From Clarkia xantiana subsp. parviflora (taxonomy: Eukaryota; Streptophyta; Magnoliopsida; Myrtales; Onagraceae), in contig JAPTYO010000007.1 of the NCBI GenBank assembly GCA_036873135.1, positions 4,570,763 through 4,634,762 of the forward strand: a DNA stretch of 64,000 nucleotides, in the 5' to 3' direction. Each line of letters begins with the position of its first letter. Within the stretch, counting starts at the first letter, position 1. Of the stretch, positions 23,195 through 35,260 are shown piece by piece. The position numbers and the translations under genes were made by a program. Under the pieces are notes generated by a model. That model had not been told where the DNA came from and ran no database searches. It was given only the letters and a program-made list of their open reading frames with translations.

Positions 23195-23799
23195 CTAGTA
23201 TTATATTAATTCGGCATCGGAAGCCCTCTGGCTGACACGTGTACAGCTTTCTATGTCACCGTTTCCTAATTTAATCGGAATTTAATAGGGGTTCTCTAAA
23301 TTTAGATACATAATATTGATTGATTGGAAATTAAGAAGTATTTTTATCTCCTATTTTGGTCTCTACACAATTTAAAGAAACAAATTAATTAAAAGTTTCC
23401 ATTTAAATTCATTATCTATACAGTTTGATTCCGGAAGACCGTAAGCCGCCACATAAGCAATACATATATAATAATTTTTTTTATAGAATGTAAGATAATA
23501 ATAAATAAAATAAGCAAGATCGTGTATATAGTATACACCTAATATGATCGGTTGAGGTAATTAACTGTGTGTAATTTAGAAAGAAAAAAAAAACTTAAAA
23601 TAAGCAAGATTGTGTATATACCTAATATGCTCGATTGAGCTAATTAATTGGGAGTAATTTAGAAACTTAAGTTTCCGATAATTACTTTGCTCCTTCCTTA
23701 ATATGGAGAAATTAGAATTTATTATATCAGAGGATTATAGTAAAATTTAATTTCTTAATACGTATATGTGTATAATACTTTCTAACCTATTAAGAATTC

Positions 23800-23835
<36 letters not shown>

Positions 23836-24109
23836 GTTTGGGAAGATGTATCAAACCTAAGAATTTATTACATGCAGTCAATTCTACTATGCTTACGGAC
23901 TCATTAATTTGAAATTACTTATTCTTAAGGTAAATTATTCAATTGCTTGCTTAACAGTTTAATTTTCTTATATGTATTTCATGTTTTGTATTCGTTATAA
24001 ACGTAATTGTCTATTTTTGTTTTTCAGCTTTCGAAAATTTTAAGGCAATTGGATACAAGGTATCATATGCGAGAGCTCTTATTCCTTGATCAAATATATC
24101 TTTTATTGA

Positions 24110-24156
<47 letters not shown>

Positions 24157-26650
24157 TTTTCTTGGCTAAAAAATGAAATCCCGACCTTCAAAGAATTTTT
24201 GTTTCACGAATGTATTTGTACTTTGTTTTGTTGTAGTAACGGCATACCTATTTGTTGTAGTGACGGCTTATCTTAGAGGATCAGAGCTTAAATCAAGATT
24301 TAGTATGACAATCCAAAATCATTATCACTAAAAATGTAAGTATCTCTATATATATTTTCAAAGACATCATGTTAATTTGATGATTGATACTTAAAATTGC
24401 AAGTCTTTATTTTCTTTTAGATAACTTATTTTCCCATGTTCCAGAATTAATTTAGTCTGCATCTTTATCACCAAAATTAATTTAATACTATTTAATTTTC
24501 TTTTGTAATATTTGGTCTACATAAGGCTTATCCAGGTTAGTGTGATAGAACATAAGTCGTTAGATGTTAATTGTATAATCTAAAAATATGCACATTCATA
24601 GTCAGTCTTCTACTAATTGATTTTTTTTTTTTCAAAAAATTGTATAATCTAAAAATATCAACAAGAAAAATCGGGGATGTCATATATATATATATATGTT
24701 TTTTAATTAGCAACAAATATTTTTCTCATATTTGATCAACAAGTAACACCAAATTCAAACAATATTTTATGTTTATTGAGTTTTTTTAGAATATTTTATT
24801 TCAATAGTAGTGATTTTTTTAAAGTTCAAACTAATGAAATTATATTTCAAAATATTGTTTTCAGGCAAGTCATCATCGGCCTCTAGACTTTGAAGTAGAA
24901 TCTCAATGAGGTAATTTTCGTCTCAAACAAAGATAATTTTCAAGTTGTTTGAATTAATTAAAGTATGAATGAATTATAATTTATACCAATGATCTTTTTT
25001 GCAAGAAGAAAAAATTGGGGATGCCATATTTCTTCTTTTTCAAAAATAATATTTAAATGCGGTATATTTAAATTGTTTGTTATCAAGATCATCAGTTATT
25101 ATTACGCTTTTTCAAGCGCAAGAGGTCGAATATCAAATTATCAATGCCAATGAGACTAGAGAGATAGGATAATTGATGAGTCCAATTCAATAATTAGTTG
25201 AAATCAATTTGTAAGTGAATTCTAATTTATAATGTTTTTTATTTTGGCCAAGTAATTTATAATGGTTAAGAACCAAATATCTACCTATATAATTTATAAT
25301 ATAGATTTACATTTTCTTTCTCTTAATTAGAATTATATTTTTTAATGCACATTATATTATAACTTAACTAACATCAGTTTAATATATACACAAATATATA
25401 TTTGAATATAATATATTAGTTATTATATGTTAAATTAACTATGAAAGTATGGAATTCCAGAGAAATTCTTTAAACTAATGAGTTACATATTAACATATAC
25501 ATTTTTTTATATAAAAATAGTTTTACTCAAAATAAAACTAAAAATAAGAATACAGAAAAAATATACATTAACTTTATAATACATTTGTTGATCTACATGT
25601 TTATTTAAAAATTGTTATTTTAATATATGATTGTTTTTAGCAATTACATTTTTAACTTATATATTCATTTATTTACTTTTCAAGAATGTTTGAGACAATC
25701 AATACTAGAAAGCGAGGTCAACGACGGTACTGAGCTTCTGGTGACGTTTCTTTGTTCTTGCCGCCGCTGAAGTTGAAGAAGCTTCATGGATATATGTTTG
25801 GTCGCCGGAAGAAGAGCACCGGTGTCGAAGATGGTGCAGAACATGTTGCTATGAGTTGCTAAAATATCGTTGCCCGTTTACACAAAAAATAAAAAGTATT
25901 ATTTGGCTATCGAAGCTTATCTATGCCTTTGGTCACATAAAATCATGACATTTATTTATTATAATTATAATATATTAATTCGACTGATGAGTATTATTTG
26001 TGATGTGTACATTTTTTTTAATTAGAATTTAGATATAAAATATAAATTAATTTAGAAAATATTTTATATCCATTTTAAGAAATAAGAAATAAAATAATTA
26101 ATAGTTTATTTTTAAATGATATATCTATACGGTGTGGTTATAATAACTTCATATGTCGTCATGTAAGCAATGTATATATTGAATAATAAAGAATTATTAT
26201 ACTTAATATATATAAATATATATAATATATCACATATAATGTTATATAGTTAATAAATATATTATATATTAAGCAATATATATATATAATAATTTATAAT
26301 AGTTTATAAATATATACTAATTAACAATATATTATATAGTAAGAAATTCAATAATATTAAATAATAGAAAGACGTTACATATATATAATACATACATTTC
26401 ATAAACAAAATATGTTATGCATAAAATATAAAAAATATATTTTATAGTAAGCAATATATATAGCAGAATAAATAATTATAATATAATAATAATGTAGATA
26501 TATTATATTAAAAAAATAACAGAACACAAACACAAACACAAATTTAAATAATATATATATAACGCAAACAATATATATAATAATATATATATATATATGT
26601 ATATATATATTACATATATAGTAATTAATCAATATATTATATCGTAAGCT

Positions 26651-26683
<33 letters not shown>

Positions 26684-27390
26684 ATAAAAAATAGAAAAAC
26701 ATTACATATATAATATATATGAATTTTTCAATATTATATAGCTAAAATATTTCAAACTATTATTATCTGTCAAAACCAATTTCAACAATTTCATTTTATT
26801 TTTACTTTTTAACGTTAATTTTTTTTTTTTACTTGGCTTCTTTTACCCACACGGTGCGCGGGGTTAACTTCTATATATTATAATAATAATTTTGATGTGC
26901 ATCTATCTTTACAAGAATAAGCTACATGTATACGAGCAATATATATATTAAACATTTATTTCAAACTTATCCATCACAGTTAAAGCGCTTCATTAATGAA
27001 AAAATAACTGTACATATCAATTTTAAAATCCCAATTTTTTTAATTAATGTAAAATATGTTAAATAATTAATATATTTATATTAACTAATTTAAATAAGAC
27101 CAAACTTAAAATGACTCAACAAATATCAACAAACAAGAATAAATATATGTTAAAACTGCAAGTTCTATATTATAATAATTATATGTCTTACAAAAAATGA
27201 TATATAGTGTTGATTATTTCACTCCTATGAAATATTTTAAATAATCATTGGTATTAAATCCATTAATTAAATTAAAATTTTAAATAAATTTTGATATAAT
27301 TGTATATTCAATAAATTAAGATAACTGAATTTTTTTAATATATTTTTATTTGGAATTTTCTCCCGCGCGGTGCGCGGGATTAGTGGCTAG
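23195..27390 (+). mobile_element. Helitron unit 2 of the array (with an internal degenerate 3' end)
   Basis: The 5' end shares CTAG with the end of unit 1 and continues TATTATATTAATTCGG, followed by the family's conserved ~250-bp head. The strong 3' end is the stem CCCGCGC-GGT-GCGCGGG at 27362-27378 with CTAG at 27387-27390. A weaker end (CCCACAC-GGT-GCGCGGGG, then CTAT at 26871-26874) lies inside, so this unit may be two Helitrons, one decayed. No replication protein was found. Confidence 0.8.
25695..25880 (+). other. GC-richer patch in Helitron unit 2, possible captured gene fragment
   Basis: About 185 bases of balanced composition stand inside AT-rich DNA. One plus frame reads LPPLKLKKLHGYMFGRRKK and then about 18 more residues to a stop, but I do not recognise a family and no start is supported. 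Gene-fragment capture is common in plant Helitrons, so this is the best explanation, unproven. Confidence 0.35.
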
Positions 27391-27744
27391 TATTATATTA
27401 ATTCGGCATCGGAAGCCCTCTGGTTGACACGTGGACAGTTTGTCCAGTCAGCGTTGCCTAATTTAATCGGAATTTAATAAGGGTTGTCTAAATTTAGATA
27501 CATAATATTGATTGATTCAAAATTAAGAATTATTTTTATATACTATTTTGGTCTCTACGCAATTTAAAGAAACAAATCAATTGAAAGTTTCCTTTTAAAT
27601 TCATTATTTATACAGTTTGGCTCCGGAAGACCGTAGGCCGCCACATAAGCAATATTTATATAGAAGCGTTATTATTATTATTATTATTATATAGTAACTA
27701 TAACAATAAATAGAATAAATTATTATGCTAAATATCGTGTCTAC

Positions 27745-27793
<49 letters not shown>

Positions 27794-29812
27794 GTTATTC
27801 AAAATAATCGAATATATTGTGTCATACATTATAATTATGGATACCCTATATTATTATTATTATTATATTTGTTACGTTTTTCTAGGATAGGCAATTATAA
27901 TATTTCATTACTTTATTATACTATATATCGAGGGTTTCAATGTATATATATATTAGTTTCCACTTTGCTTCACCCACCTTATTTTTAACGATGGCTTCCA
28001 CATTTTTTTAGCCAATATATCATAAGGTTGTTCCTTGAGTCATTCCTACTTGATATTCCAATTTTCTTCCTTAATTGTATTTTACAATCGACTGGCATAA
28101 TTTTTAATTTGAAATTTATTTATTCATCGTTCTTTTTTTACAATTCAGTTTCAATCTCCTTCAAGACTATCTACCCCAAGCAAAATTTGCTCTGAGACGA
28201 CAAATTTGAAGGTCTTGAGTCTTGACTATGGTCATATCTCCCGCATGCATGGATCAACTCTAATTGAGATTTATAATATACTCGACATCTTTATTTCGAT
28301 TAAAGATGGCGATAGGAGACCCTTTGCATGATTAGCCCACAAACAGTCACTGCACATTGTAAGTCGTCTTTTGTTACAGTTAATCACGGTATACATATTC
28401 TTGCTCTTTAATTAGTTGGTTTGATGTATTATGTGTGTTCATATTTTTCACTAATTTTTTTTATTGACGTATAATGTTTACTCATATTCAGCAATATCAT
28501 AATCATATATTATATGATATTGTCTAAGATGGTATATATTGGATTTGCAACGTAATAACAATCAAATTAACAAATATTGTAAGTGAACCGGCCCTTTAAT
28601 TTGATTTGTTTGGATTTGTATATGGATCTAAATAGTTTTTTTTTTTTTTTTTTATATGTAACATTGTAGAGTTTCTACTAAAAGAAAATGAAACTTAATC
28701 CAAAACGTACAAAATCACCATCCTATTGTGTTTTATTTCAAAGAACATGCATTACAATGGAAGGAGAATGAACTTGCTGATATATACTTTCGACTGCTAT
28801 GAATCTCTTATAAATACGAATTTACTTTATACTGAGGAAAGATGAATAAATATTACCATGCATTTTTTTTAATTCTTCTCGACTTCAAGTATGTAGCCTA
28901 CACAACTGGCTTTATTCGTCATACATTTCAAAAACTACCTAATTCGTTCATACGCACTTTCAAATTTCAACCCATTCCACTTACACATGCTAAACATGAG
29001 CAAAGTAGCACAAACATAAATTATTCATCTATATATTCTTAGATCAGAGGGTGATTACGAGGTGTAATTGAGTTTCAAAGAGTGATAGGATTATATATCG
29101 AGCAAGTAAGTATTCATGATGTTCTTTACGAGTATATGAGTATGACACATCATTAATTGTTTTATATGCATATATAATATTCAATAATCATGTTCTAACT
29201 TTTATCATATAAAGTTTTTTTTTGCCTACTTCACCTATACACTTCTGCTTCTCTAACTATGGTTTTCATATATGATTTTCTACCGTTTATTAATTTATGA
29301 TTTTTCTTCATTGCAGTGTGAAGTGAAATTTTTTATCATGAAAGAAGATACCATAGCTAAAAAAATATATAATTTCTAAACGCTAATAATGGTATGATTT
29401 TTATTTTTGGCCAAAAATAATGGTATGATTCGACGAGAGAATATACCATAGCTACTAAATAACAAGAAAAATGTTTAACTGTTATACTTGACATCATATA
29501 ACTTATCATTCTTATGGAAGTCATAATATTTTACTTACTTTTTTCGTGATTATGTATTTTATCAGCTATGGATAATCAATTGTGTCATGCTTAAAGTTGA
29601 CTTGAAGTTGGATCAAGGATGAAAAGTTCATGAATAGATTAAGCTGTCTTCTTCACCATTGTGATAATGTAGTGATCCAGATACCTAAATATCCAATTTT
29701 TTTCGACTTATTTCAATTTAAAAAGTTCGATTTAATTGTATTTGTATTCATATTGAATTCTTCTACTGCCAGTTTTGATATATTTCATATAATGATCAGC
29801 TGATGCATACAT

Positions 29813-29817
<5 letters not shown>

Positions 29818-29872
<55 letters not shown>
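29818..29872 (+). repeat. (ATA)n microsatellite
   Basis: About 18 uninterrupted trinucleotide units, followed by a short TA run. Confidence 0.95.
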
Positions 29873-29874
<2 letters not shown>

Positions 29875-30164
29875 TATATAGATGACACTTTTTTTATAAT
29901 TATTTCATGGATTATATTTTAGAAAGAAATTAAAATAAGATTAAATAATCTATTACCAAGGTAATCATAGTAGTTTAGGTATTTAATAATATGTATCTAA
30001 TTCATTAATTACCTTGGGAAAAAAAATTTCTTACCATATATATAAATATAAATTAAAATAAAGTTAGTATAATAAGATCGCCTGAATAAAAAAAAAACTT
30101 TGTATTGAGAATGTTATGCAATTGCAAATCATTTAATTCTATAATAATCTATAATGCCTATAAT

Positions 30165-30169
<5 letters not shown>

Positions 30170-30225
<56 letters not shown>
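30170..30225 (+). repeat. (TA)n microsatellite
   Basis: About 28 TA units near the 3' end of Helitron unit 3. Confidence 0.95.
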
Positions 30226-30230
<5 letters not shown>

Positions 30231-31618
30231 CTCTTATACAATCGTTAAAATTTAATAAAGAACAAACTTAAGATTACTCTGCAAATATAAACAAATAAAA
30301 AAATAGTAAATGTTAAAATTTTAATTTTCATATTATATTAGCTGGACGTCTTATAAGAACGTATAATGTTGATTATTTCACTACTATAAAATATTTTAAA
30401 TAATAATTCGTATGAAATACTTTAATTAAATTAATGCATGGTTAATTAATTTTATATTAAAAAATATATAAAATTTTAAAACAACGTTATAACTTGATTT
30501 TTTTAATCTTAATTTTATTTGGAATTTTTCTCCCGCGCGGTGCGCGGGTTTAGTGGCTAGTATAATATAATTTGGTTTAGATATCTAATAGCTTGACAAG
30601 TACTAAAATGTGTTGATTACATGTTACAACCAAGGCATTCTATTGGTCCACCTCAATGTGTAACTCTCTTTGATGTTGCATCAATTCCATGTAGATAATT
30701 TCATATACTTAAAATTTCTCCAAGCTCTCTCATCGCATGTTAGAAGCCGTTTTTTTTCATATGTCCGTTTTTTTGCCAAGTAATAATACCAACTATTAAT
30801 TATATATATATTAAATAGATTGTTACTTTTACTTCTTCTTTTTACTCCTATTTTAACATTAAAATGATTATAATTTATATTAAGTTTGTTTTAACTAAAA
30901 TTTAGTATATATATTTATAGCATATTATAATTATTGAATATAATAGTATTGAAATTTATTTATTTTCATTATAATTCATTTCTCGCCATCAACACATTAG
31001 TATAATGTTTTTTTTTCTTTTCAAAACACTATTTTGTGTTGAAAAAGTTATAACAATATTCATAAGACCATACAATTATATTTTATAGAATATAAGACAT
31101 ATGAGCAAAAATGAATCAAGTATAATTTAAAAAGTTGATTTTTTTATAATAAGTTCTTCAAACCCAAAGAAATAACACTATACGTTAGGATATAGTAGAT
31201 ATGTTGTTGTATACATATGATCAACATATTTTCAATTAAGCCAGCATTTATTAATAGTTATAAATAAAAAAGTAAGCAAAACAAATTTTTTACTCTCAAT
31301 TCTATTAGGTTACGTGGACTATTAAAATTGCTTCATTTCTACATATAACAGATGCATTTTAGTAATTCTAAAAGACTATACAACTTACCGAAATTATATT
31401 ATATGCTTTAGGGCACTATACATCTATGTATGTATTGTATTTCTATTTATTATATTAAATAAAATTGTATTTCAAATTTACTGGAGAACCTTATGAAAAA
31501 AAAAAAAAAACATATGGCGAAGTATATGCCTTAGGGCAATATATATCTATGTCTGCTCACAAAGCGCGAAGGGTGATTGATCAGATTCGTGGGCGGCCCT
31601 ATTGTTAGATAAATTTTA

Positions 31619-32650
31619 GGGCACGTTTGATTGCCAGTATTGCGATATCCTAATACCGGTATTAGCTAATACATGCTTAGCTAATACATGCTTAGCTAAT
31701 ACAATGTTTGATTGAGCCATGTATTAGGATATCCTAATAAAATGTTTGAATGAACTTTGTATTAGAACATCCTAATACAATGACTAAAAGACCTAAATAC
31801 CCTTACTTGCATTTTCAATGAAGACATATTTTACATATGATTAATTTAACATAGATAAAATTTATAAAAAAAAAAAAAGTAACTTCAATTATTTAAAATA
31901 ATATTTTTCATAAAAAAAAATCAAATTTATGCATAAATAGTAAAAACTATTTTTGCTAATGTATAAATATGTATATATATAAAGAAAATAGTACAAAACA
32001 ATTAAAAAAAGTGATTAGCCCGACCCGACCCGTTCTAGCCGGGCCTAGCCCGAACTAAACCAAAGCAACAAAAAGCAACCCGACCCGAACAGCCCGAATT
32101 GCTCAGCCCGGCCCGAACCGCACAGCCCGACCTGAATTGACTTGCCTGGCCCGAACCACCCAGCCCGACCCGAACTGGCCAGCCCAGCCCGAACCGACCA
32201 GCACGGCCCGAACCGACCAGCCCGGCCCGAACCGACCGGCCCGGACCGAACCGACCGGACCGAACCGACCGGCCCTGCCCGAACCGACCAGCCCTGCCCG
32301 AACCGACCAGCCCGGCCCGAACCGCCCAGCCCGGCCCGAACCGCCCAGCCCGGCCCGAACATGACTCGGCCCGACCCGTGTCCGAAGTTTCGATGTAAAC
32401 GGGGTCCGGCCCGAAGCTACGATGTAAACAGTGAGAATTTGCCATATATTACAAGGGTAAATTGGTAATTAGGAGATTGGTATTAGCTAATGCTTTACTT
32501 TTAGATGGTATTAATTAATACCAAATTCCTTCTATAATTGAGTATTAGCTAATACCAAGTATTAGCTAATACCAATACCAAGTTGACACAAACACGGTAT
32601 TAGCTAATACCGGTATTAGGATATCGCAATACCGGCAATCAAACGTGCCC
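31619..32650. mobile_element. Tourist-like (PIF/Harbinger-type) element with GC-rich core
   Basis: Terminal inverted repeats of about 50 bp begin GGGCACGTTTGATTGCC on both ends, with one or two mismatches, and continue into GCGATATCCTAATACCGG. The element is flanked by TTA on both sides (31616-31618 and 32651-32653), the PIF/Harbinger target duplication. Subterminal regions are built from TATTAGCTAATAC units. No transposase. Confidence 0.85.
32018..32412 (+). repeat. GC-rich minisatellite, ~19-bp unit
   Basis: About twenty variants of CAGCCCGGCCCGAACCGAC in tandem inside the Tourist-like element, in sharp contrast to the AT-rich surroundings. Long open frames across it on both strands (Gly/Arg/Phe-rich or Pro/Thr/Arg-rich) are by-products of the repeat and not genes. 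Confidence 0.9.
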
Positions 32651-33183
32651 TTAAAGTTACAAATCATTAAATTATATAGCCAAGTAGATAGATATCAAGA
32701 AGCTCTGAATGCACCAAAGTCTCTTTTGAGTTCCCACCAAACAATTTTTTCCACATAATATTTTTTTCAACATAGCGTGTATAAAGTATATATAATATTT
32801 TAGATACTAAAATTAAAATAATATTCAGTAAGCATTTATTTATTTTAATGGTTGTAATATCATATGTGTAAGCATATTAACTAATAAATAGAACTTTTTA
32901 AACATATAAAGATATAACTATATAAGTTTATATATACACCTTAAATTATGTAATAATATTTCATTTGTATTGAATAAATTATTTCAAATAATAAAGATGA
33001 ATCATATTCGGCCAAAAAAAATAAAGATGAATCAAATTAATTATCAATATTGAATTTGAATTTTTATAATTATATTATATAAATAAATTACTACCGCGCA
33101 ACGCGCGGATTTACCACCTAGTCATGACATAACCAGTGAAACTCATAACGCTCACATAACAGAACTCCTACTGCAGTGTGTCT

Positions 33184-34604
33184 TCACTCTTCAGTGATTC
33201 CATGCAGATGCAGATGTTGCAGAGAAATAGAATATTTTGCAGTTGCCATCTTTCTTCCATTGCCACCCCCTGATCTTTCACCACCGCCTTTCAGAAGAAA
33301 CGATCCACACCCGTCGCCTATCGGCACAACCACGATATAAACAAGCCATCAAATTAAATTTTCAAGCTTTACCAAAGTAATAATTCATCTCTGCTAACCT
33401 TTAATGGTAAAGATTGATGAAACCCATCTCTTGTAGATGTATAACAGCCTTGGCGAGTCTCCGTGATGGGTATCGCCTAAAAGAAGCTCACAAGCACAGC
33501 CACTGCTTTTCCTAACCAAGATTCTCCAAATCAGAATTATACAGAGTAGTTGAAAAGCTTGATCAAGGAATCAATGGTGTCTGATCAGAGGATTACTTAG
33601 AATGCATTACAGCATCCTGACACAATGCTAGAGTTCGAATCATCGCAAGGTCTCTGCCTCGGGGACTGGCATATTTTTCCTGGCAGATCCTTTTCGATTT
33701 CACCACAAGAACAAAAAGTGCAATCTTTGTTAGTTAAGAAGCTCGATTATGACAAAGAAGAGATGATCATGGTGGGAGACAATGTACATGTATTATGTAT
33801 ATACCTTTCATCAAAGAGTTCCCCGAAATTGTCGATGATGATCGCAGCTGGAAATGTCTCTTGGAGGTGAAAGGCCGCAAAGTACTTCTTGATCCCTTCT
33901 TCACCATCAACGTACCTTAAATTTGAGATTAAGCAAACCTGGATTCTTTCCCTAGAAATAATTAGCAGGAGATTTGAATGATTTCTTACTTCATTTGGAT
34001 ATGCTGAAGCAGATCGGAGGACGGATCAACTCCCTGATTAAGAACAAATCGACCGGAATGTAAAAAATGACTGCAATGCTCTATTCATGTGAATGAATGA
34101 ATTAGTATCGCATGTATATATACTTGCCGGAGACAGAAAAGGGGGGTTCGTCTCTAGGCAACGTCGATTGCATATGAAAACCACATGGCGGTCGCCGGAA
34201 CAGCTGCTCGAGGCAGAATTGTAAGCGAATTGAAACAGAAGAGAAGTTTTGCCGCTGCACCATGTGAAGTTGCAGATCAATGGCCATAGATGAATAATAA
34301 GAACAGCTTAAATACGTAGAAATAGCATGGAGTGGGGCTCGAGTATCTGGAAACTCAATCTAAGCACTGCAAATTTCCCAATTCATAGCTGAAGCAAGGT
34401 CAATCAATCCCTCTTAAGTATATTCATAGTGCGATTCACTGTGCCTACCATCTGCTCGACGTTTTGCTAAAGACAGGAGCGAATCTCTCAGAGAAGAGAC
34501 GGAGATTACCAGGAAGGAGGACCGGAGAGAAGAGTAATGGAAGGAGAATTCGCAGAAGACGAACCGACTTCGGTGTTGACAGAGAAGAAGAACCTCTCCA
34601 CCAT
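33184..34604 (-). CDS. SWSAP1-like RecA-fold ATPase (recombination), seven small exons
   Basis: Exons in transcript order: 34510-34604, 34124-34254, 33990-34029, 33805-33915, 33597-33689, 33399-33511, 33184-33317. They join to 717 nt, 238 residues, with GT-AG introns and no stop. Exon 1 starts MVERFFFSVNTEV. The exon 1/2 junction completes a Walker A motif, GPPSCGKTSLLF (residues 29-40). A Walker B-like AAIIIDNFGELFDE follows near 110, then PRGRDLAMIRTLALC and GDTHHGDSPRLLYIYKRW. The size and motif order match SWSAP1, the ATPase partner of SWS1 in a Shu-type complex that helps RAD51 in homologous recombination. That assignment rests on recalled family features and not on a search. A different RAD51-paralogue-like ATPase remains possible. 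The gene ends 62 bases from a Helitron terminus, so its 3' UTR is probably transposon-derived. Confidence 0.78.
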
Positions 34605-34689
34605 GCTCGAACCGCAATGCTTCGGAGTCTGACGTTTGATTCTGTAATTACATTTTGGACCTTGGTGATCAGATCGCACTAGGGAAATG

Positions 34690-35260
34690 TTAGAGATTCC
34701 GAATGTAGGTTGCGAGTTGTTCCGACTCTGAGAACAAAAATTGTCCCAAAAGTTGTCGTTATTTACTAGTTATGCTATGTTTCATGATTCGTGACATCTC
34801 GGAGTTTGGTTTCGGATTCCCTATCACATCTCATCGCACTATAGGAAATTGATATATATTCCGATTATTCTGTTCCTCTTTGTTCCGACTATGAGACAGT
34901 TTATAAATGTCCAAAAAGTTGTCAAATATTACCTGATATGCCATTGTCTCAGATTTCGGACTTTCTTGGAACTTATCCTCGGAATTTGAGTAGATTCGGA
35001 CAATGGAATGCCGACATGTTCCGAATTTGAGTAGGCAAGTATTTGAACTAAAAGTTCACAATATTTACTAGCACTGTCATTGCGACTTTGTCGTTTCATT
35101 TCGGAATTCTAAATTAGACATTTATATCAACAAAAATGACAAATATTCTAAATCTGTCCGAATTATTCCGATTATGAGTATGAATATAAATATCACAAAA
35201 GTTAATATAAATTACGGTGACTGCCATAGTCGAAACAAATCAGAATGTCTATCAATACTA
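34690..35260. repeat. degenerate tandem repeats, ~135-165-bp unit
   Basis: About four diverged units, each containing TTCCGA(N)T(N)TGAG, at about 34716, 34882, 35016 and 35164. Each is followed by an AAAAGTT(GTC)-like block and a TATTTAC-like block. They lie directly upstream of the SWSAP1-like gene, so they sit in its promoter region. Confidence 0.5.

Larger units (their letters stand above)
20337..23198 (+). mobile_element. Helitron unit 1 of the array
   Basis: The 5' end TCTACTATATTATATTAATT follows an A. The 3' end has a perfect 7-bp stem CCCGCGC-TGT-GCGCGGG at 23170-23186 and terminal CTAG at 23195-23198. It contains an exact 220-bp tandem duplication and an inverted copy of its own first 45 bases. 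No Rep/helicase frame was found, so it is non-autonomous. Its 3' CTAGT runs directly into the 5' start of unit 2. Confidence 0.85.
27387..30560 (+). mobile_element. Helitron unit 3 of the array
   Basis: Starts in the CTAG of unit 2 with TATTATATTAATTCGGCATC and the same head as unit 2. The 3' end is the stem CCCGCGC-GGT-GCGCGGG at 30532-30548 with CTAG at 30557-30560. Its last ~350 bases resemble those of unit 2. It includes a long TA run (27749-27790), a TAA/ATA trinucleotide run of about 18 units (29818-29872) and a (TA)n run (30170-30225). No coding frame supported. Confidence 0.85.
30557..33121 (+). mobile_element. Helitron unit 4 of the array
   Basis: Begins in the CTAG of unit 3 and continues TATAATATAATTTGG, a related but diverged head. 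The 3' end is the stem CCGCGC-AAC-GCGCGG at 33094-33108, then CACCTAG with CTAG at 33118-33121, of the same 3' subfamily as the Helitron ending at 8674. A Tourist-like element (31619-32650) is nested in it. The end lies 62 bases from the stop codon of the SWSAP1-like gene. The 5' assignment is less certain than the 3' end. Confidence 0.65.

Noticed and set aside
32035..32468. Long overlapping open frames on both strands (Gly/Arg-rich and Pro/Arg-rich proteins)
   Set aside because: They arise from the GC-rich 19-bp minisatellite, which lacks stop codons in several frames; they have no start context, no unique sequence and lie inside a Tourist-like element.
33625..33870. Plus-strand 81-codon frame
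   Set aside because: It is antisense to exons 4 and 5 of the SWSAP1-like gene and has no family features.
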